Assembly: GCA_945957365.1 (NCBI GenBank)
Contig: CAMFKI010000004.1
Location: 101,463-165,462, forward strand
DNA length: 64,000 nt
Direction of reading: 5' to 3'
Source: an uncultured Alphaproteobacteria bacterium
Lineage (GTDB): Bacteria; Pseudomonadota; Alphaproteobacteria; Rhizobiales; Aestuariivirgaceae
Position 1 is the first letter of the stretch. Each line of letters begins with the position of its first letter. The notes beneath the pieces are model-generated. The model searched no databases and was not told the DNA's origin. It saw nothing but the letters and a program-made list of their open reading frames with translations. Position numbers and translations under genes: made by a program. This document shows, one piece after another, positions 8,316-16,772 of the stretch.

Positions 8316-9122
8316 ATGGATCTGAACACCCTCTGGATCGGCAGCAGCCTGCCCCCACTGCAGCGGCTGTGCCTCGCGTCGGCGGTCGCCACCGGCTGCC
8401 GCACCCGCCTCTTTGTCTACGAACCCATCGCAGGTATCCCGGCCGGAGTGGAAATCGCGGACGGACGCGAGGTCCTTGGCCTCGACCGGATGATCAAGCA
8501 CCGGAAATCCCAAAGCGTGGCCCTGTTCTCCGACAGGTTTCGCTATGAAGTCCTCGGCAAGAGTCTGGGCGCTTGGTTCGACACGGACATGCTGTTCCTC
8601 AAGGCGCCGGAGACGCAAAACGAGTGTCTCGTGGGCTGGGAGAATGACAAGCTCGTCAGCGCCGGATTCATCTACCTGTGCCCCGGACACCCCCTCATCG
8701 ACGAGCTTCGCCGACGTGCCAACGACGAATATCCCGTCCCCGGATGGTTTCCCGCCTGGCAAAGAGCATATCTCCACTTGCGCCGCGGCATCGGCTGGCC
8801 GAAGCACGTCAGCGATCTCGATTGGGGAGTGATCGGACCCAACCTGCTGACCTGGCTGCTGAAGGAGAATGGCATGCTGGGATTTGCCGAGCCCGTCTCA
8901 TGGTCCTGCCCCCTGCCGTACAGCGAGCGCCACGCGCTCGGGAGGAGCGGTTATGACTGGCGCAGATGGACGACGCCTGAAACGGTTTGCATCCATCTGT
9001 GGAACCACGGGTTGTCTCGCGAGGAGAAATTTGGCAAGCCAGAGCCGGACAGCTTGTTGGCCTTCGTGGCAAACAAGTGTGGCTTTGAATGGCCCGACGG
9101 GGGACAATTGTCAGCCGTGTAA
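8316..9122 (+). CDS. DXD-motif glycosyltransferase (Gly_transf_sug type), copy 2
   Basis: This 268-residue tandem paralogue has the same length as its neighbour and roughly 60 percent identity by eye. The DXD motif is LGAWFDTDMLFLKAP near residue 92. VSDLDWGVIGPNLLTWLL and CIHLWNHG near the end are shared. Substitutions cluster in the segment after the DXD and in the final third, which could alter acceptor choice. The ATG at 8316, with AGGA ten bases upstream, aligns with the paralogue's start; the frame is open earlier but without similarity. It is separated from copy 1 by 43 bases, so the two are probably co-transcribed. Confidence 0.75.
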   Translation: MDLNTLWIGSSLPPLQRLCLASAVATGCRTRLFVYEPIAGIPAGVEIADGREVLGLDRMIKHRKSQSVALFSDRFRYEVLGKSLGAWFDTDMLFLKAPETQNECLVGWENDKLVSAGFIYLCPGHPLIDELRRRANDEYPVPGWFPAWQRAYLHLRRGIGWPKHVSDLDWGVIGPNLLTWLLKENGMLGFAEPVSWSCPLPYSERHALGRSGYDWRRWTTPETVCIHLWNHGLSREEKFGKPEPDSLLAFVANKCGFEWPDGGQLSAV

Positions 9123-9223
9123 GAAACCCGCCTTAGAGTCGCCTTGAACTTGTAATGGTTTGGAAATTGTGACAGGTGTGGCGATAACTCAAAATTCGAT
9201 AGCTTTCTGCAGCGAGGGGCACT

Positions 9224-10312
9224 TTGATTCGTACAGCCATTATTGGCGTTGGCAATTGCGCAAGTTCACTGGTTCAGGGAATTCATTACTGCCGCACCAA
9301 GGGTGATTCCGCAGTCGGTGTACCGTTTCCGAAGCTCGGGCCTTATTCTGCCGGCGACATCGAAATCGTCGCTGCCTTCGACATCGACGGGCGGAAGGTG
9401 GGCAAGGATCTGTCGGAAGCAGTCTTCGCCGAGCCGAATTGCACCACGATTTTCCAGCCCGCGCTTCCCAAAATGAACGTCGCGGTGGGGCGTGGCCCCA
9501 ACCTCGACGGGATGACCGCGTTCCTCGGAAATCAGCCTCCGCATCGCAGCTTCGTCCCAAGCACCGCAGCGGAACTCAGTGCTGCCGACGTGGTCGCCGC
9601 GCTGAAGGCCGCGGGTACCGAAGTGGTCATCAACTTCCTGCCGGTCGGCTCCCAGCAAGCCACCGAATTCTATGCCGGTTGCGCGCTCGAGGCGGGTGCG
9701 GCCTTCGTCAACGCCATCCCGGTTTTCCTCGCCAGCAACGCGACCTGGGCCAATGCCTTCCGCCAGCGCGGACTGCCGATCCTCGGGGACGATTTCAAGG
9801 CGCAGGTCGGAGCCACCATCCTGCACCGGACACTGGCGCATTTGTTCGACATGCGCGGCGCGGTGCTCGACCGGTCCTATCAGCTGAACGTTGGTGGAAA
9901 TACAGACTTCCTCAACATGATGGATCACAACCGCCTGCTGAGCAAACGCGAGTCGAAGACCGAGGCCGTGCAGTCCGCGCTGGAGAACCGGCTGTCGGAC
10001 GAAAACGTGCGCATCGGACCCTCGGATTATGTTCCTTGGCTCAACGACCAGAAGGTCGGCTACGTGCGGCTGGAGGGCCGGCTGCTGGGCGGTGTTCCCA
10101 TGAGCATCGAGGTCAGGCTGTCGGTCGAGGATTCGCCAAATGCAGCGGCGATGGCCATGACGGCGATCCGCTGCGCCAGGATCGCGCGCGACCGCAAGCT
10201 GTCCGGCGCCATCTGGGAAGCATCGGCATTTCTCTTCAAGCATCCGCCACGCCAGGTGCCGGACGACGAGGGGCAGCGCCTGCTGGTCGATTTCGCCGAG
10301 GGTCGCCTCTGA
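9224..10312 (+). CDS. ino1: Inositol-3-phosphate synthase (L-myo-inositol-1-phosphate synthase)
   Basis: The 362-residue protein converts glucose 6-phosphate to 1L-myo-inositol 1-phosphate (also numbered 3-phosphate) with bound NAD, the first step to inositol lipids and inositol solutes. The NAD-binding N-terminus IIGVGNCASSLVQG, the catalytic stretch GDDFKAQVGATILHRTLAHL and the signature QLNVGGNTDFLNMMD (near residue 222) match the short actinobacterial-type class. The start is a TTG with GAGGGG four bases upstream; no ATG is available in frame before the Rossmann motif. It opens a tight cluster with the SDR (8-base gap) and the CdsA-like gene (1-base overlap). Few Hyphomicrobiales are known for inositol lipid synthesis, so the context matters. 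Confidence 0.93.
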   Translation: MIRTAIIGVGNCASSLVQGIHYCRTKGDSAVGVPFPKLGPYSAGDIEIVAAFDIDGRKVGKDLSEAVFAEPNCTTIFQPALPKMNVAVGRGPNLDGMTAFLGNQPPHRSFVPSTAAELSAADVVAALKAAGTEVVINFLPVGSQQATEFYAGCALEAGAAFVNAIPVFLASNATWANAFRQRGLPILGDDFKAQVGATILHRTLAHLFDMRGAVLDRSYQLNVGGNTDFLNMMDHNRLLSKRESKTEAVQSALENRLSDENVRIGPSDYVPWLNDQKVGYVRLEGRLLGGVPMSIEVRLSVEDSPNAAAMAMTAIRCARIARDRKLSGAIWEASAFLFKHPPRQVPDDEGQRLLVDFAEGRL

Positions 10313-10320
10313 GTTCAGCC

Positions 10321-11127
10321 ATGGCGGGGCACGCGATCATCACGGGGGGAAGCAGCGGGATCGGCCTTGCAATGGCAAGGCTGTTGTCCTCGCGCGGCAC
10401 TTCTGTGTCGCTGATCGCCCGCAATCGCGACAAGCTTGCGGCCGCGCGCGCCAGCCTGCTGGGCAGCGGCAATGGCACACACGGGGTGCAGGTCTTTTCG
10501 GCGGATGTGCGCGACCCCGATGACCTGAAGCAGGCAATCGCTGCCGCCGTGGATGGCTTTGGCGTTCCCGACTGGGGGATTTCCTCGGCCGGCATCGTCA
10601 TCCCCGGCACCTTCGTCAATCAGTCGCTGCGCGACCATGAGGACCAGTGGCGAACCAACTACCTCGGTTCGCTGCAATTCGCCCACTTCATGCTGCCCTA
10701 TCTCGAGAAATCCGCCAGGTCGCACCTCGTCCTCATTGCATCGGGCGCTGCCTTCGCCGGGCTCTATGGTTACAGCTCCTATGGGCCGGCAAAATTCGCG
10801 GTACGCGGGCTGGCGGAAAGCCTGCGCGTCGAACTGAAGCCGCGCAATGTCTGCGTGACGCTGGCATTCCCCGGTGATACCGACACGCCGCAGCTGCACG
10901 CCGAGATGAAGCTGCGGCCCAAGGTGACGAGCGAACTGGCGAATGGCGGCGGCGTGCTCAGCCCCGACTCGGTGGCGAGGGGCATCGTCGCGGCGGCCGA
11001 ACGGGGCGATTTCCAGGTGACCTTTGGATGGCAGCTGCGGTTGCTCGCACGTACCCACAGCCTCATCGCCCCACTGCTCCGCAGCTATCAGGATTGGCTG
11101 GTAAGGCGGTCAGGCGAAGGCATGTGA
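10321..11127 (+). CDS. Short-chain dehydrogenase, 3-ketodihydrosphingosine-reductase-like
   Basis: The 268-residue SDR has the cofactor motif TGGSSGIG near residue 8, catalytic Ser in LIASGAAF, and Tyr/Lys in YGPAK. Several stretches recall KDSR/Tsc10: VSLIARNRDKLAAA, the NYLGSL segment, KFAVRGLAESLRVEL, FPGDTDTPQL, and LSPDSVARGIV near the end. KDSR reduces 3-ketodihydrosphingosine to dihydrosphingosine with NADPH. The resemblance is by eye, and SDRs are easily misassigned; reduction of another lipid ketone is possible. Position between ino1 and a CdsA-like gene favours a lipid role. No serine palmitoyltransferase lies in the window. No strong Shine-Dalgarno is visible, consistent with coupling to ino1. 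Confidence 0.65.
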   Translation: MAGHAIITGGSSGIGLAMARLLSSRGTSVSLIARNRDKLAAARASLLGSGNGTHGVQVFSADVRDPDDLKQAIAAAVDGFGVPDWGISSAGIVIPGTFVNQSLRDHEDQWRTNYLGSLQFAHFMLPYLEKSARSHLVLIASGAAFAGLYGYSSYGPAKFAVRGLAESLRVELKPRNVCVTLAFPGDTDTPQLHAEMKLRPKVTSELANGGGVLSPDSVARGIVAAAERGDFQVTFGWQLRLLARTHSLIAPLLRSYQDWLVRRSGEGM

Positions 11128-12020
11128 TGCCGCAACTGACTGTCCCGCATCTGGCGCAGGCCATTGCCTGCGGCTTTGCGGCAGGAGCACTGCTTCTTCT
11201 GCTGCTGACGCTTTTGCCCAGGAGCCGCGCCGTGGCGCGGCAGCTGTGGCCCGTCCTCGCCTCGGAGGCCGTCATTCTGGCGGTCGGCGTGCTGCCCTGG
11301 CTGCTTCCACCCTTTGCGCTGCTGACCCTCCTCCTGATCGCCGCATCCCGCATCGGCTACGAAAGCGGCGCTGTGCAGGGCCTCATTGCCCGCAAGGACT
11401 TTCGATTGAGCCACGCGCTTCTGCTCGCCGCAACGGCAGCAGTCTCGTGGTTTGCGCCAGCTGGACCTTTCCTGTGGGTGGCAGGACTCGCTCTCGCCAT
11501 GGCGCTCGGCATCGCACGGCTCAGCACGCAGGACGCTGTCGCCGGCAGCCTGGCGCGTTTCACGCTCTTTCCGCTCCTGCCGCTCGCCGCCTTCAGCCAC
11601 GCCGCAAGCGAGTCCCGCTTGGCACCGCTGCTCGTTCTCGCCTTCTTCCTCGTCGAGATTTTCGACAGTTTCTCGCTGCTCGGGGGGAAGCTCTACGGCC
11701 GGACGCCCCTGGTGCCACGCCTCAGCCCTCGCAAGACCTGGGAGGGGCTGGCAACGGGATTGGCCGCAGTGATGCTTTCTCTGCTGTGCCTCACGGCATG
11801 GTTCGGGCTGCCGCTGCAGCCGATGCTGCTCGCAGGACTCGTTGTTGTCATTGCGGCTATTGGCGGCGACTTCCTGGGTTCCCACGCCAAACGCCAGGCA
11901 GGGGTGAAGGATTACCCGGCAGTGCTGACCGTGCAGGGTGGCCTGCTCGACATCGCCGATGCATGGCTGGTTGCGGGACCATGTCTGGCCGGCCTCGCCA
12001 TGCTACTCAACTGGACTTGA
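11127..12020 (+). CDS. CdsA-like phosphatidate cytidylyltransferase family membrane protein
   Basis: The 297-residue, highly hydrophobic protein has about eight membrane segments. It has two CdsA hallmarks. The first is LYGRTPLVPRLSPRKTWEG near residue 195, matching the SPkKTwEG loop. The second is a C-terminal signature SHAKRQAGVKD...QGGLLDIAD. Against the usual signature SxxKR-x4-KD...HGGxLDRxD, the His is replaced by Gln and DRxD by DIAD. CdsA makes CDP-diacylglycerol from CTP and phosphatidate; this variant may use a different lipid phosphate. The start ATG overlaps the SDR stop by one base, with GGCGAAGG upstream. It overlaps the convergent DUF707 gene by 18 bases. The housekeeping cdsA is presumably elsewhere. 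Confidence 0.75.
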   Translation: MPQLTVPHLAQAIACGFAAGALLLLLLTLLPRSRAVARQLWPVLASEAVILAVGVLPWLLPPFALLTLLLIAASRIGYESGAVQGLIARKDFRLSHALLLAATAAVSWFAPAGPFLWVAGLALAMALGIARLSTQDAVAGSLARFTLFPLLPLAAFSHAASESRLAPLLVLAFFLVEIFDSFSLLGGKLYGRTPLVPRLSPRKTWEGLATGLAAVMLSLLCLTAWFGLPLQPMLLAGLVVVIAAIGGDFLGSHAKRQAGVKDYPAVLTVQGGLLDIADAWLVAGPCLAGLAMLLNWT

Positions 12021-12989
12021 GAAAATGCTGCTGCCTGCCAGATAGGGAGCGATGGCAATCTCCAACTGGCCTTCCGAACGCTCCCCGCGTCCCGGGCGAA
12101 GACGGGCAAGCCGCATTGCTGAATCGATCAGAAACCGCTTCGTGCTTCTCTTCTCGGGCCCACCCAGGGTAACCGAAACCAGCCGAGGAGGCTGATTGGA
12201 GAGCGGCCACGGCTGCTTCCAGAAATACCCCGTTCGACTATGTGCCCGTTCCGCCACCACACCGTAGTCCGCCAGAAGCCGGCGCTCCTCCTCGTCGAGA
12301 TCGACTCCGATCGACTTCAAATAATTGTAGAAGCGCCCGGACCTGTGATCGACGCGCTCCCGATGGCGGATTTGAAAGGCATCGACGACACCAACGGCAT
12401 TTCCACCGATCAAGGTCGGCCAGACCAGATCGAGACCATATGTCGAAATGGAACGCGTGAAGGTTTCCCGGGTCTTGGCGAGCGCGGCACGGCTGAGATA
12501 TGGCGCCATGACTTCCACGAACGAAGTCGTCCTGAAGACGTAGCCCGGTTGATGGTAAGCCATGTTCCAGTAACTGTAGGAATCCCTCGTCAGCGCTGGC
12601 TGCGCGAGATCCATTTGCGCCGCACGTGCGAATGACAGGAAGTGATTGAGCTGGGCAGGATCGAACTCGAGGTCGCCATCCAGGAAAAAATATCCGTCAT
12701 AGGACGAATGCAGCGCAGTTTCGTCGAGAAACAGCGCGGCCGCATGAAACTTGCTGAGGCCACCGGACATCACGAACTCGGCTCCATCGGCGAGCCCCTG
12801 ATTGACCCCCGGTTCCTCATAGAAGCGCGCCGCGATGTCGAAGTTTCGTTCGGCGTGCAGCATACGAAGCAAAGGTGAAGGGGCGCCACGACGAGGCACC
12901 ACGAAGATCAGGAACCTGCGCTCGGAAGCCGGCCCTTGAACACGGCTGGAGATGAGTTCGAGTGAAGGGCTATTGGTCCAGTTTGGCAT
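12003..12989 (-). CDS. DUF707-family putative glycosyltransferase
   Basis: The 328-residue protein matches the DUF707 pattern: an acidic motif YFFLDGDLEFDP (the flexible D-x-D-like site), AQPALTRDSYSYWN, FVEVMAPYLSR, TFTRSISTYGLDLVWP and GVVDAFQIRH in order. DUF707 proteins are GT-A-like and frequently lie in glycan clusters, but no reaction is established. The ATG at 12989, preceded by AAGG, is preferred; a GTG at 13031 extends the frame by 14 codons. Its 3' end runs 18 bases into the convergent CdsA-like gene. It follows the RgpF-domain gene on the same strand (about 100 bases), so the pair is possibly one operon. Confidence 0.7.
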   Translation of the reverse strand: MPNWTNSPSLELISSRVQGPASERRFLIFVVPRRGAPSPLLRMLHAERNFDIAARFYEEPGVNQGLADGAEFVMSGGLSKFHAAALFLDETALHSSYDGYFFLDGDLEFDPAQLNHFLSFARAAQMDLAQPALTRDSYSYWNMAYHQPGYVFRTTSFVEVMAPYLSRAALAKTRETFTRSISTYGLDLVWPTLIGGNAVGVVDAFQIRHRERVDHRSGRFYNYLKSIGVDLDEEERRLLADYGVVAERAHSRTGYFWKQPWPLSNQPPRLVSVTLGGPEKRSTKRFLIDSAMRLARLRPGRGERSEGQLEIAIAPYLAGSSIFSSPVE

Positions 12990-13088
12990 GGTCAGCCTTG
13001 GCCGGTTCCTGAAGTGTTCAAGCTCACGCACGCCAACCTGTCATGCCTGTCCGCGATCGTTTCATTGACAGGTCATCCCGTTATGCGG

Positions 13089-13976
13089 TCAGTCATGATG
13101 CCCGCTTTCAGTCCAACAGTCATTTGTCCGCGCAGACAACAACACCGGTTGCGCGAAGTGCTGGCTTGCTTCCACGATGTAGATCATCGTCCGCTCTAGG
13201 GCATGCGCGAGGGTTCCATCGGTCTGCCCTGCTTCGGGTTCAAAGTCTTCATGGCTTATGTGCATGTCGAGGAGGGGTTGCAGAGCGGCGAGTCGAGTCC
13301 AGAACATCATGCCTGCCGGAAATTCGAGGGGCGTTGACGGCGTGATCTGCACATTCAGGGAGCGCAGTACGTCTCTAGCCGCGGCAAAGTTCGGACCCCA
13401 TATGATTATATTCGCGATTCCCCTGTAGTGAGCGGGGTATATCAATCCGGCCTTCGGATCCTTCATGATCGCCATGACGGACTCGACCACGTCCCTGGAC
13501 CCCGCAAGGCAGTCGAACAGATATTCACCCCAGCCCGCAAGTTCCGGTGCGTGAGGCGACTTCTTCGTATGAAGATGCAAAATCAGGTCTTCTGCCCGGG
13601 CATGCGCCCTGCACGCCGCAAGAAAGGGAGCGACATTCCTGCCCCGGTTCGGATGAACTTCAACAACATGTCCCATGGGCGCGCATTGGGGCCAGCGCGC
13701 TGTCATTCGCTCGATCTTCCCGACCTTGCTCTCCGTATCGGTGGTGATCACCAGCCTCATGGGAATGTCGGATTTGTAAGCGTTGAGCGATGCCAGGCGA
13801 AAGATCATGCGCTCGGCGACATCGAGATGGTAGGCATGGAGAATGACCAGAACACTTGGATAGTCCGTGAGGTGAATACCCTCAAGCGGCAGGATCAGAG
13901 CGGAGCCGGCAGTGAGGGAAAGACCGCCCGCTCCCGTTGATCCATCCATCCCGTTCTCTGGCCGAGCGTCCTTCAA
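13089..13976 (-). CDS. RgpF-domain (rhamnan synthesis protein F) glycan biosynthesis protein
   Basis: The 295-residue protein shows the RgpF domain: VLVILHAYHLDVAERMI, a PMRLVITTDTESKV strand, VEVHPNRGRNVAPFL, LILHLHTKKSPH, FPAGMMFWTRLAALQPLL and the acidic end EDFEPEAGQTDGTLAHALER. RgpF-type proteins act in rhamnose-containing glycan side-chain addition and are often modules of larger glycosyltransferases; here it stands alone. The TTG at 13976 has AAGGTG at good spacing; an ATG at 13949 would remove nine residues. The substrate is unknown, though the rhamnan annotation of the family is of note given L-rhamnose catabolism 20 kb away. Confidence 0.8.
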   Translation of the reverse strand: MKDARPENGMDGSTGAGGLSLTAGSALILPLEGIHLTDYPSVLVILHAYHLDVAERMIFRLASLNAYKSDIPMRLVITTDTESKVGKIERMTARWPQCAPMGHVVEVHPNRGRNVAPFLAACRAHARAEDLILHLHTKKSPHAPELAGWGEYLFDCLAGSRDVVESVMAIMKDPKAGLIYPAHYRGIANIIIWGPNFAAARDVLRSLNVQITPSTPLEFPAGMMFWTRLAALQPLLDMHISHEDFEPEAGQTDGTLAHALERTMIYIVEASQHFAQPVLLSARTNDCWTESGHHD

Positions 13977-14159
13977 GTTTCACCTTGTTCGGCAATCCAA
14001 CAAGCCGCCTGAAATACCGGACTAAAACCGCATTCGCAACTTCTTGACGAGCAACCTCAGGGGCATGCCAGAACGTGAGCAAGAGCCTGGCTCGACGCCG
14101 CGATCACATTGACATATGACGTCGTTCCGGTGACGGGGCCAGCCTTGTGGAGTGTGCCG

Positions 14160-15137
14160 ATGACTGACAGTTCCTATGCGATGGCGGCAACAGGACCCGG
14201 CGGGCCGGAAGTCCTCGCGCGAATCCAGACGACGCTCGCAGCACCCGAATTTGGCGAAGTCCAGATCGAGCACCGGGCCATCGGGGTGAACTTCATCGAC
14301 TGCTACTTCCGCTCCGGCCTTTACCCATGGCCTGAGCCCGAGCGCCTCATTCCGGGCGCCGAGGCTGCGGGCGTGATTTCCGCCGTTGGCCCTGGCGTTT
14401 CGGGCTGGAAGGCCGGGGACCGCGTCGCATACACTTTGCCCAACAATGCCTATGCCAGCGCCCGCAACATCGCGGCCGCGCATGTGGTCAGGCTGCCGGA
14501 CGGAATTTCCTTCGAAACGGCAGCCTCCGTCATGCTCAAGGGCCTGACCACCCGCTATCTCGTGAAGGACAGCTTTGCCCTCAGACCAGGTCAGCAGGTG
14601 CTGTTCCATGCCGCCGCCGGGGGCGTCGGCCTGCTGGCCGGACAATGGATGAAGGCAATGGGTGTCCACCCCGTCGGAACCGCCGGCGGGCCGGAGAAAT
14701 GCGCCCTTGCGAGGTCGCACGGCTTTGCCGAGATGATCGATTACCGCGCCGGGGATTTCCGCGCAGCGGCGCGGCAACTGGTGCCGGAAGGTTTCCACGT
14801 CGTCTATGACTCGGTCGGCAAGGACACGCTGCTGGCCTCGCTGAAATGCCTCAGGCTGCACGGCACATTGGTGAATTTCGGCCAGTCATCGGGAGCGGTC
14901 AGCGACTTCCGCATCGCTGACCTTGCGGCAGGGTCCTTCCACCTCACGCGGCCGGTGCTCTTCCACTTCACCAGCGATCGAAAATGGCTGGAGCGCGCGG
15001 CGGACGAGCTCTTCGGGCTGATCCTCGATGGCCGCATTGCTGTGCAAACGCAGAGCGAACCGTTGACCTCCGCGGCAAAGGTCCATGCCGACCTTGAAGG
15101 GCGCCGGACCACCGGCTCCACCGTTCTCATTCCCTGA
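14160..15137 (+). CDS. NADPH:quinone oxidoreductase (zeta-crystallin/QOR family)
   Basis: The 325-residue MDR-superfamily enzyme lacks the catalytic zinc ligands of alcohol dehydrogenases. It has the QOR N-terminus AIGVNFIDCYFRSGLYPWPE, PGAEAAGVISAVGPGV, and the NADPH-binding turn VLFHAAAGGVGLLAGQW near residue 147. It reduces quinones by one electron using NADPH in the cytosol. The ATG at 14160 gives the usual family length; the frame is open further upstream without similarity. It is divergent from the RgpF gene across about 180 bases that hold no other gene. No functional tie to the downstream transporter is apparent. Confidence 0.88.
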   Translation: MTDSSYAMAATGPGGPEVLARIQTTLAAPEFGEVQIEHRAIGVNFIDCYFRSGLYPWPEPERLIPGAEAAGVISAVGPGVSGWKAGDRVAYTLPNNAYASARNIAAAHVVRLPDGISFETAASVMLKGLTTRYLVKDSFALRPGQQVLFHAAAGGVGLLAGQWMKAMGVHPVGTAGGPEKCALARSHGFAEMIDYRAGDFRAAARQLVPEGFHVVYDSVGKDTLLASLKCLRLHGTLVNFGQSSGAVSDFRIADLAAGSFHLTRPVLFHFTSDRKWLERAADELFGLILDGRIAVQTQSEPLTSAAKVHADLEGRRTTGSTVLIP

Positions 15138-15177
15138 TGAGGTGAGGAATGCCACTGACGTAGCCTTCACACCCCCG

Positions 15178-15187
15178 GAAATATTTC
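15178..15187. promoter_or_regulatory. GAAATATTTC palindrome upstream of the CMD-transporter operon
   Basis: A perfect 10-bp palindrome lies in the 150-base gap between the quinone oxidoreductase and the CMD gene, about 100 bases before the latter's start. It is the only clear symmetric element in the gap, so it is a candidate operator or part of the promoter for the transporter operon. Short palindromes occur by chance, hence the low score. Confidence 0.25.
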
Positions 15188-15287
15188 TAAGGTGACACGC
15201 GACGCGGGTTTTGTTGATGTCGGGCACAGGACCTCCGGCGTGCCCAACGCGCGCGCCGGATCAATGCGAGACTGGAAGGATCGACCG

Positions 15288-15689
15288 ATGACCACCGTGA
15301 AGCTGATCGAGGATGCCGAGAAGAACCCGCGCGTCAAGGCCGTGTTCGACGACATCCGGGCGACGCGCAAGTCCGACTTCATCAACAATTTCTGGCTTTA
15401 CCTCGCCTTCGATCCGCCACTTCTGGAAGAGACGTGGTACGGCGTGAAGGCGGTCATGGCGGTGCCTTCGGCACTGGATCCCCTGACCAAGGAGCTGGTC
15501 TATATCGCCGTCTCGATCACCAATTCATGCCGCTACTGCGTGCATTCCCACACCGCCGCGGCGCGCGCCAAGGGCATGACCGACGACATGTATGCCGACC
15601 TCCTGCGGGTGGTCGCCACCGCCGGCCGCACCAACCAGCTGTTGAACGGGCTGCAGGTGCCGGTCGACCCGGTCTTCGATTTCGAATGA
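15288..15689 (+). CDS. Carboxymuconolactone decarboxylase/AhpD-like protein
   Basis: The 133-residue all-helical CMD-family protein carries the AhpD-type active-site pattern NSCRYCVHSHTAAARAKGM near residue 80, that is C-x2-C-x3-H. Members with both cysteines act as thiol peroxidases or reductases rather than decarboxylases. The ATG at 15288 has GGAAGGA seven bases upstream. The next gene, a CUT2 permease, starts 77 bases later with no evident promoter between, so this may be the first gene of the transporter operon. Its role there is unclear; detoxification of an oxidised substrate is one guess. Confidence 0.8.
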   Translation: MTTVKLIEDAEKNPRVKAVFDDIRATRKSDFINNFWLYLAFDPPLLEETWYGVKAVMAVPSALDPLTKELVYIAVSITNSCRYCVHSHTAAARAKGMTDDMYADLLRVVATAGRTNQLLNGLQVPVDPVFDFE

Positions 15690-15766
15690 TCAACGATGTC
15701 AGCGGCTTGACGCTCGAGGCCGCGCTGCGGCATGGTCTCGGTCCCGCCGTTTGGAGTGATTGAAGG

Positions 15767-16747
15767 ATGGCCGCCGGAACTGCCCATGGTGTCTGGAGCC
15801 AGGAACGCATCGTGCTGGCGCTCGCCGCGCTGCTGTTCGTTGCGGCGGCGATCTTCCTGCCCGGCTTCCGCGATATCGGAAACCTGATTTCCATCGTCCA
15901 CTCGGTCTCGGTCCTGGGTCTCCTGGCCGTCGGCATGGCGATCGTCATCATCGGCCGTGGAATTGACCTTTCGGCTGTCGCCATCATGGCCATGTCGGCA
16001 GCCTGGTACCTGCAGCTTCTGAACGACGGCTGGAGCGAATGGCAGGCGCTGGGAACGGCCGGCGCCGGCGTACTGGCCATCGGCCTCGTCAACGGCTTCC
16101 TCATCGCCTATGCGGATGTGCCGGCGATCTTCGCCACCCTTGCCACCGGATCCTTCGTCTTCGGCTTCGTGCGCTCGCGGCTCATCACGCAGGATGCCAT
16201 TCCGGTTCCGGCAGGCAACTGGCTTGAACAGCTGGGCGGGTTCCATCCCCTGGGAATTCCGCCCGAGGTCTTCATCTTCGGCGGCGCCTGTTTCATCGCC
16301 TATCTGTTCCTGCGCTTCACCAAGTGGGGGCGCTACGTCTATTACATGGGTGACAACCTGCTGGCGGCCCGCAACATGGGCATTCCGGTCCGGCCGATGA
16401 ACCTGCTGCGCTACGTGATCTCCGCCTTCATCGCGCTGGCGGCCGGCCTCCTCACCGCCTCGAGCCTGCATTCGATGAACACCCGCATCGTCAACTCGAC
16501 GCTGCTCTACGACATCATCCTGGTGGTGGTGATCGGCGGCATCGGCCTGTCGGGCGGCAAGGGCGGCATGCGCAACGTCATCGTCGGCGCCATCCTCATC
16601 GGCATCATGCAGAATGCCATGACCATCATCGACATTCCCAATCTCTACCAGAACCTCATCAAGGCGACGATCCTGCTCATCGCCATCGTCATCGACAGCC
16701 TTGTCAACCCGCGGGATGAGCAAACCGCCCAGCAGGGCGACATCTGA
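15767..16747 (+). CDS. CUT2-family sugar ABC transporter permease (RbsC-like), first permease
   Basis: The 326-residue, highly hydrophobic protein has about nine to ten membrane segments and the BPD_transp_2 hallmarks GMAIVIIGRGIDLSAVAIMA and GGIGLSGGKGG. It forms the inner-membrane channel of a ribose/xylose-type importer, presumably as a heterodimer with the permease half of the fusion at 17871. GGAG lies ten bases before the ATG. The next gene, for the binding protein, follows after 25 bases. Confidence 0.9.
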   Translation: MAAGTAHGVWSQERIVLALAALLFVAAAIFLPGFRDIGNLISIVHSVSVLGLLAVGMAIVIIGRGIDLSAVAIMAMSAAWYLQLLNDGWSEWQALGTAGAGVLAIGLVNGFLIAYADVPAIFATLATGSFVFGFVRSRLITQDAIPVPAGNWLEQLGGFHPLGIPPEVFIFGGACFIAYLFLRFTKWGRYVYYMGDNLLAARNMGIPVRPMNLLRYVISAFIALAAGLLTASSLHSMNTRIVNSTLLYDIILVVVIGGIGLSGGKGGMRNVIVGAILIGIMQNAMTIIDIPNLYQNLIKATILLIAIVIDSLVNPRDEQTAQQGDI

Positions 16748-16772
16748 TAATCCGACAAACAGGAGCGAAACG

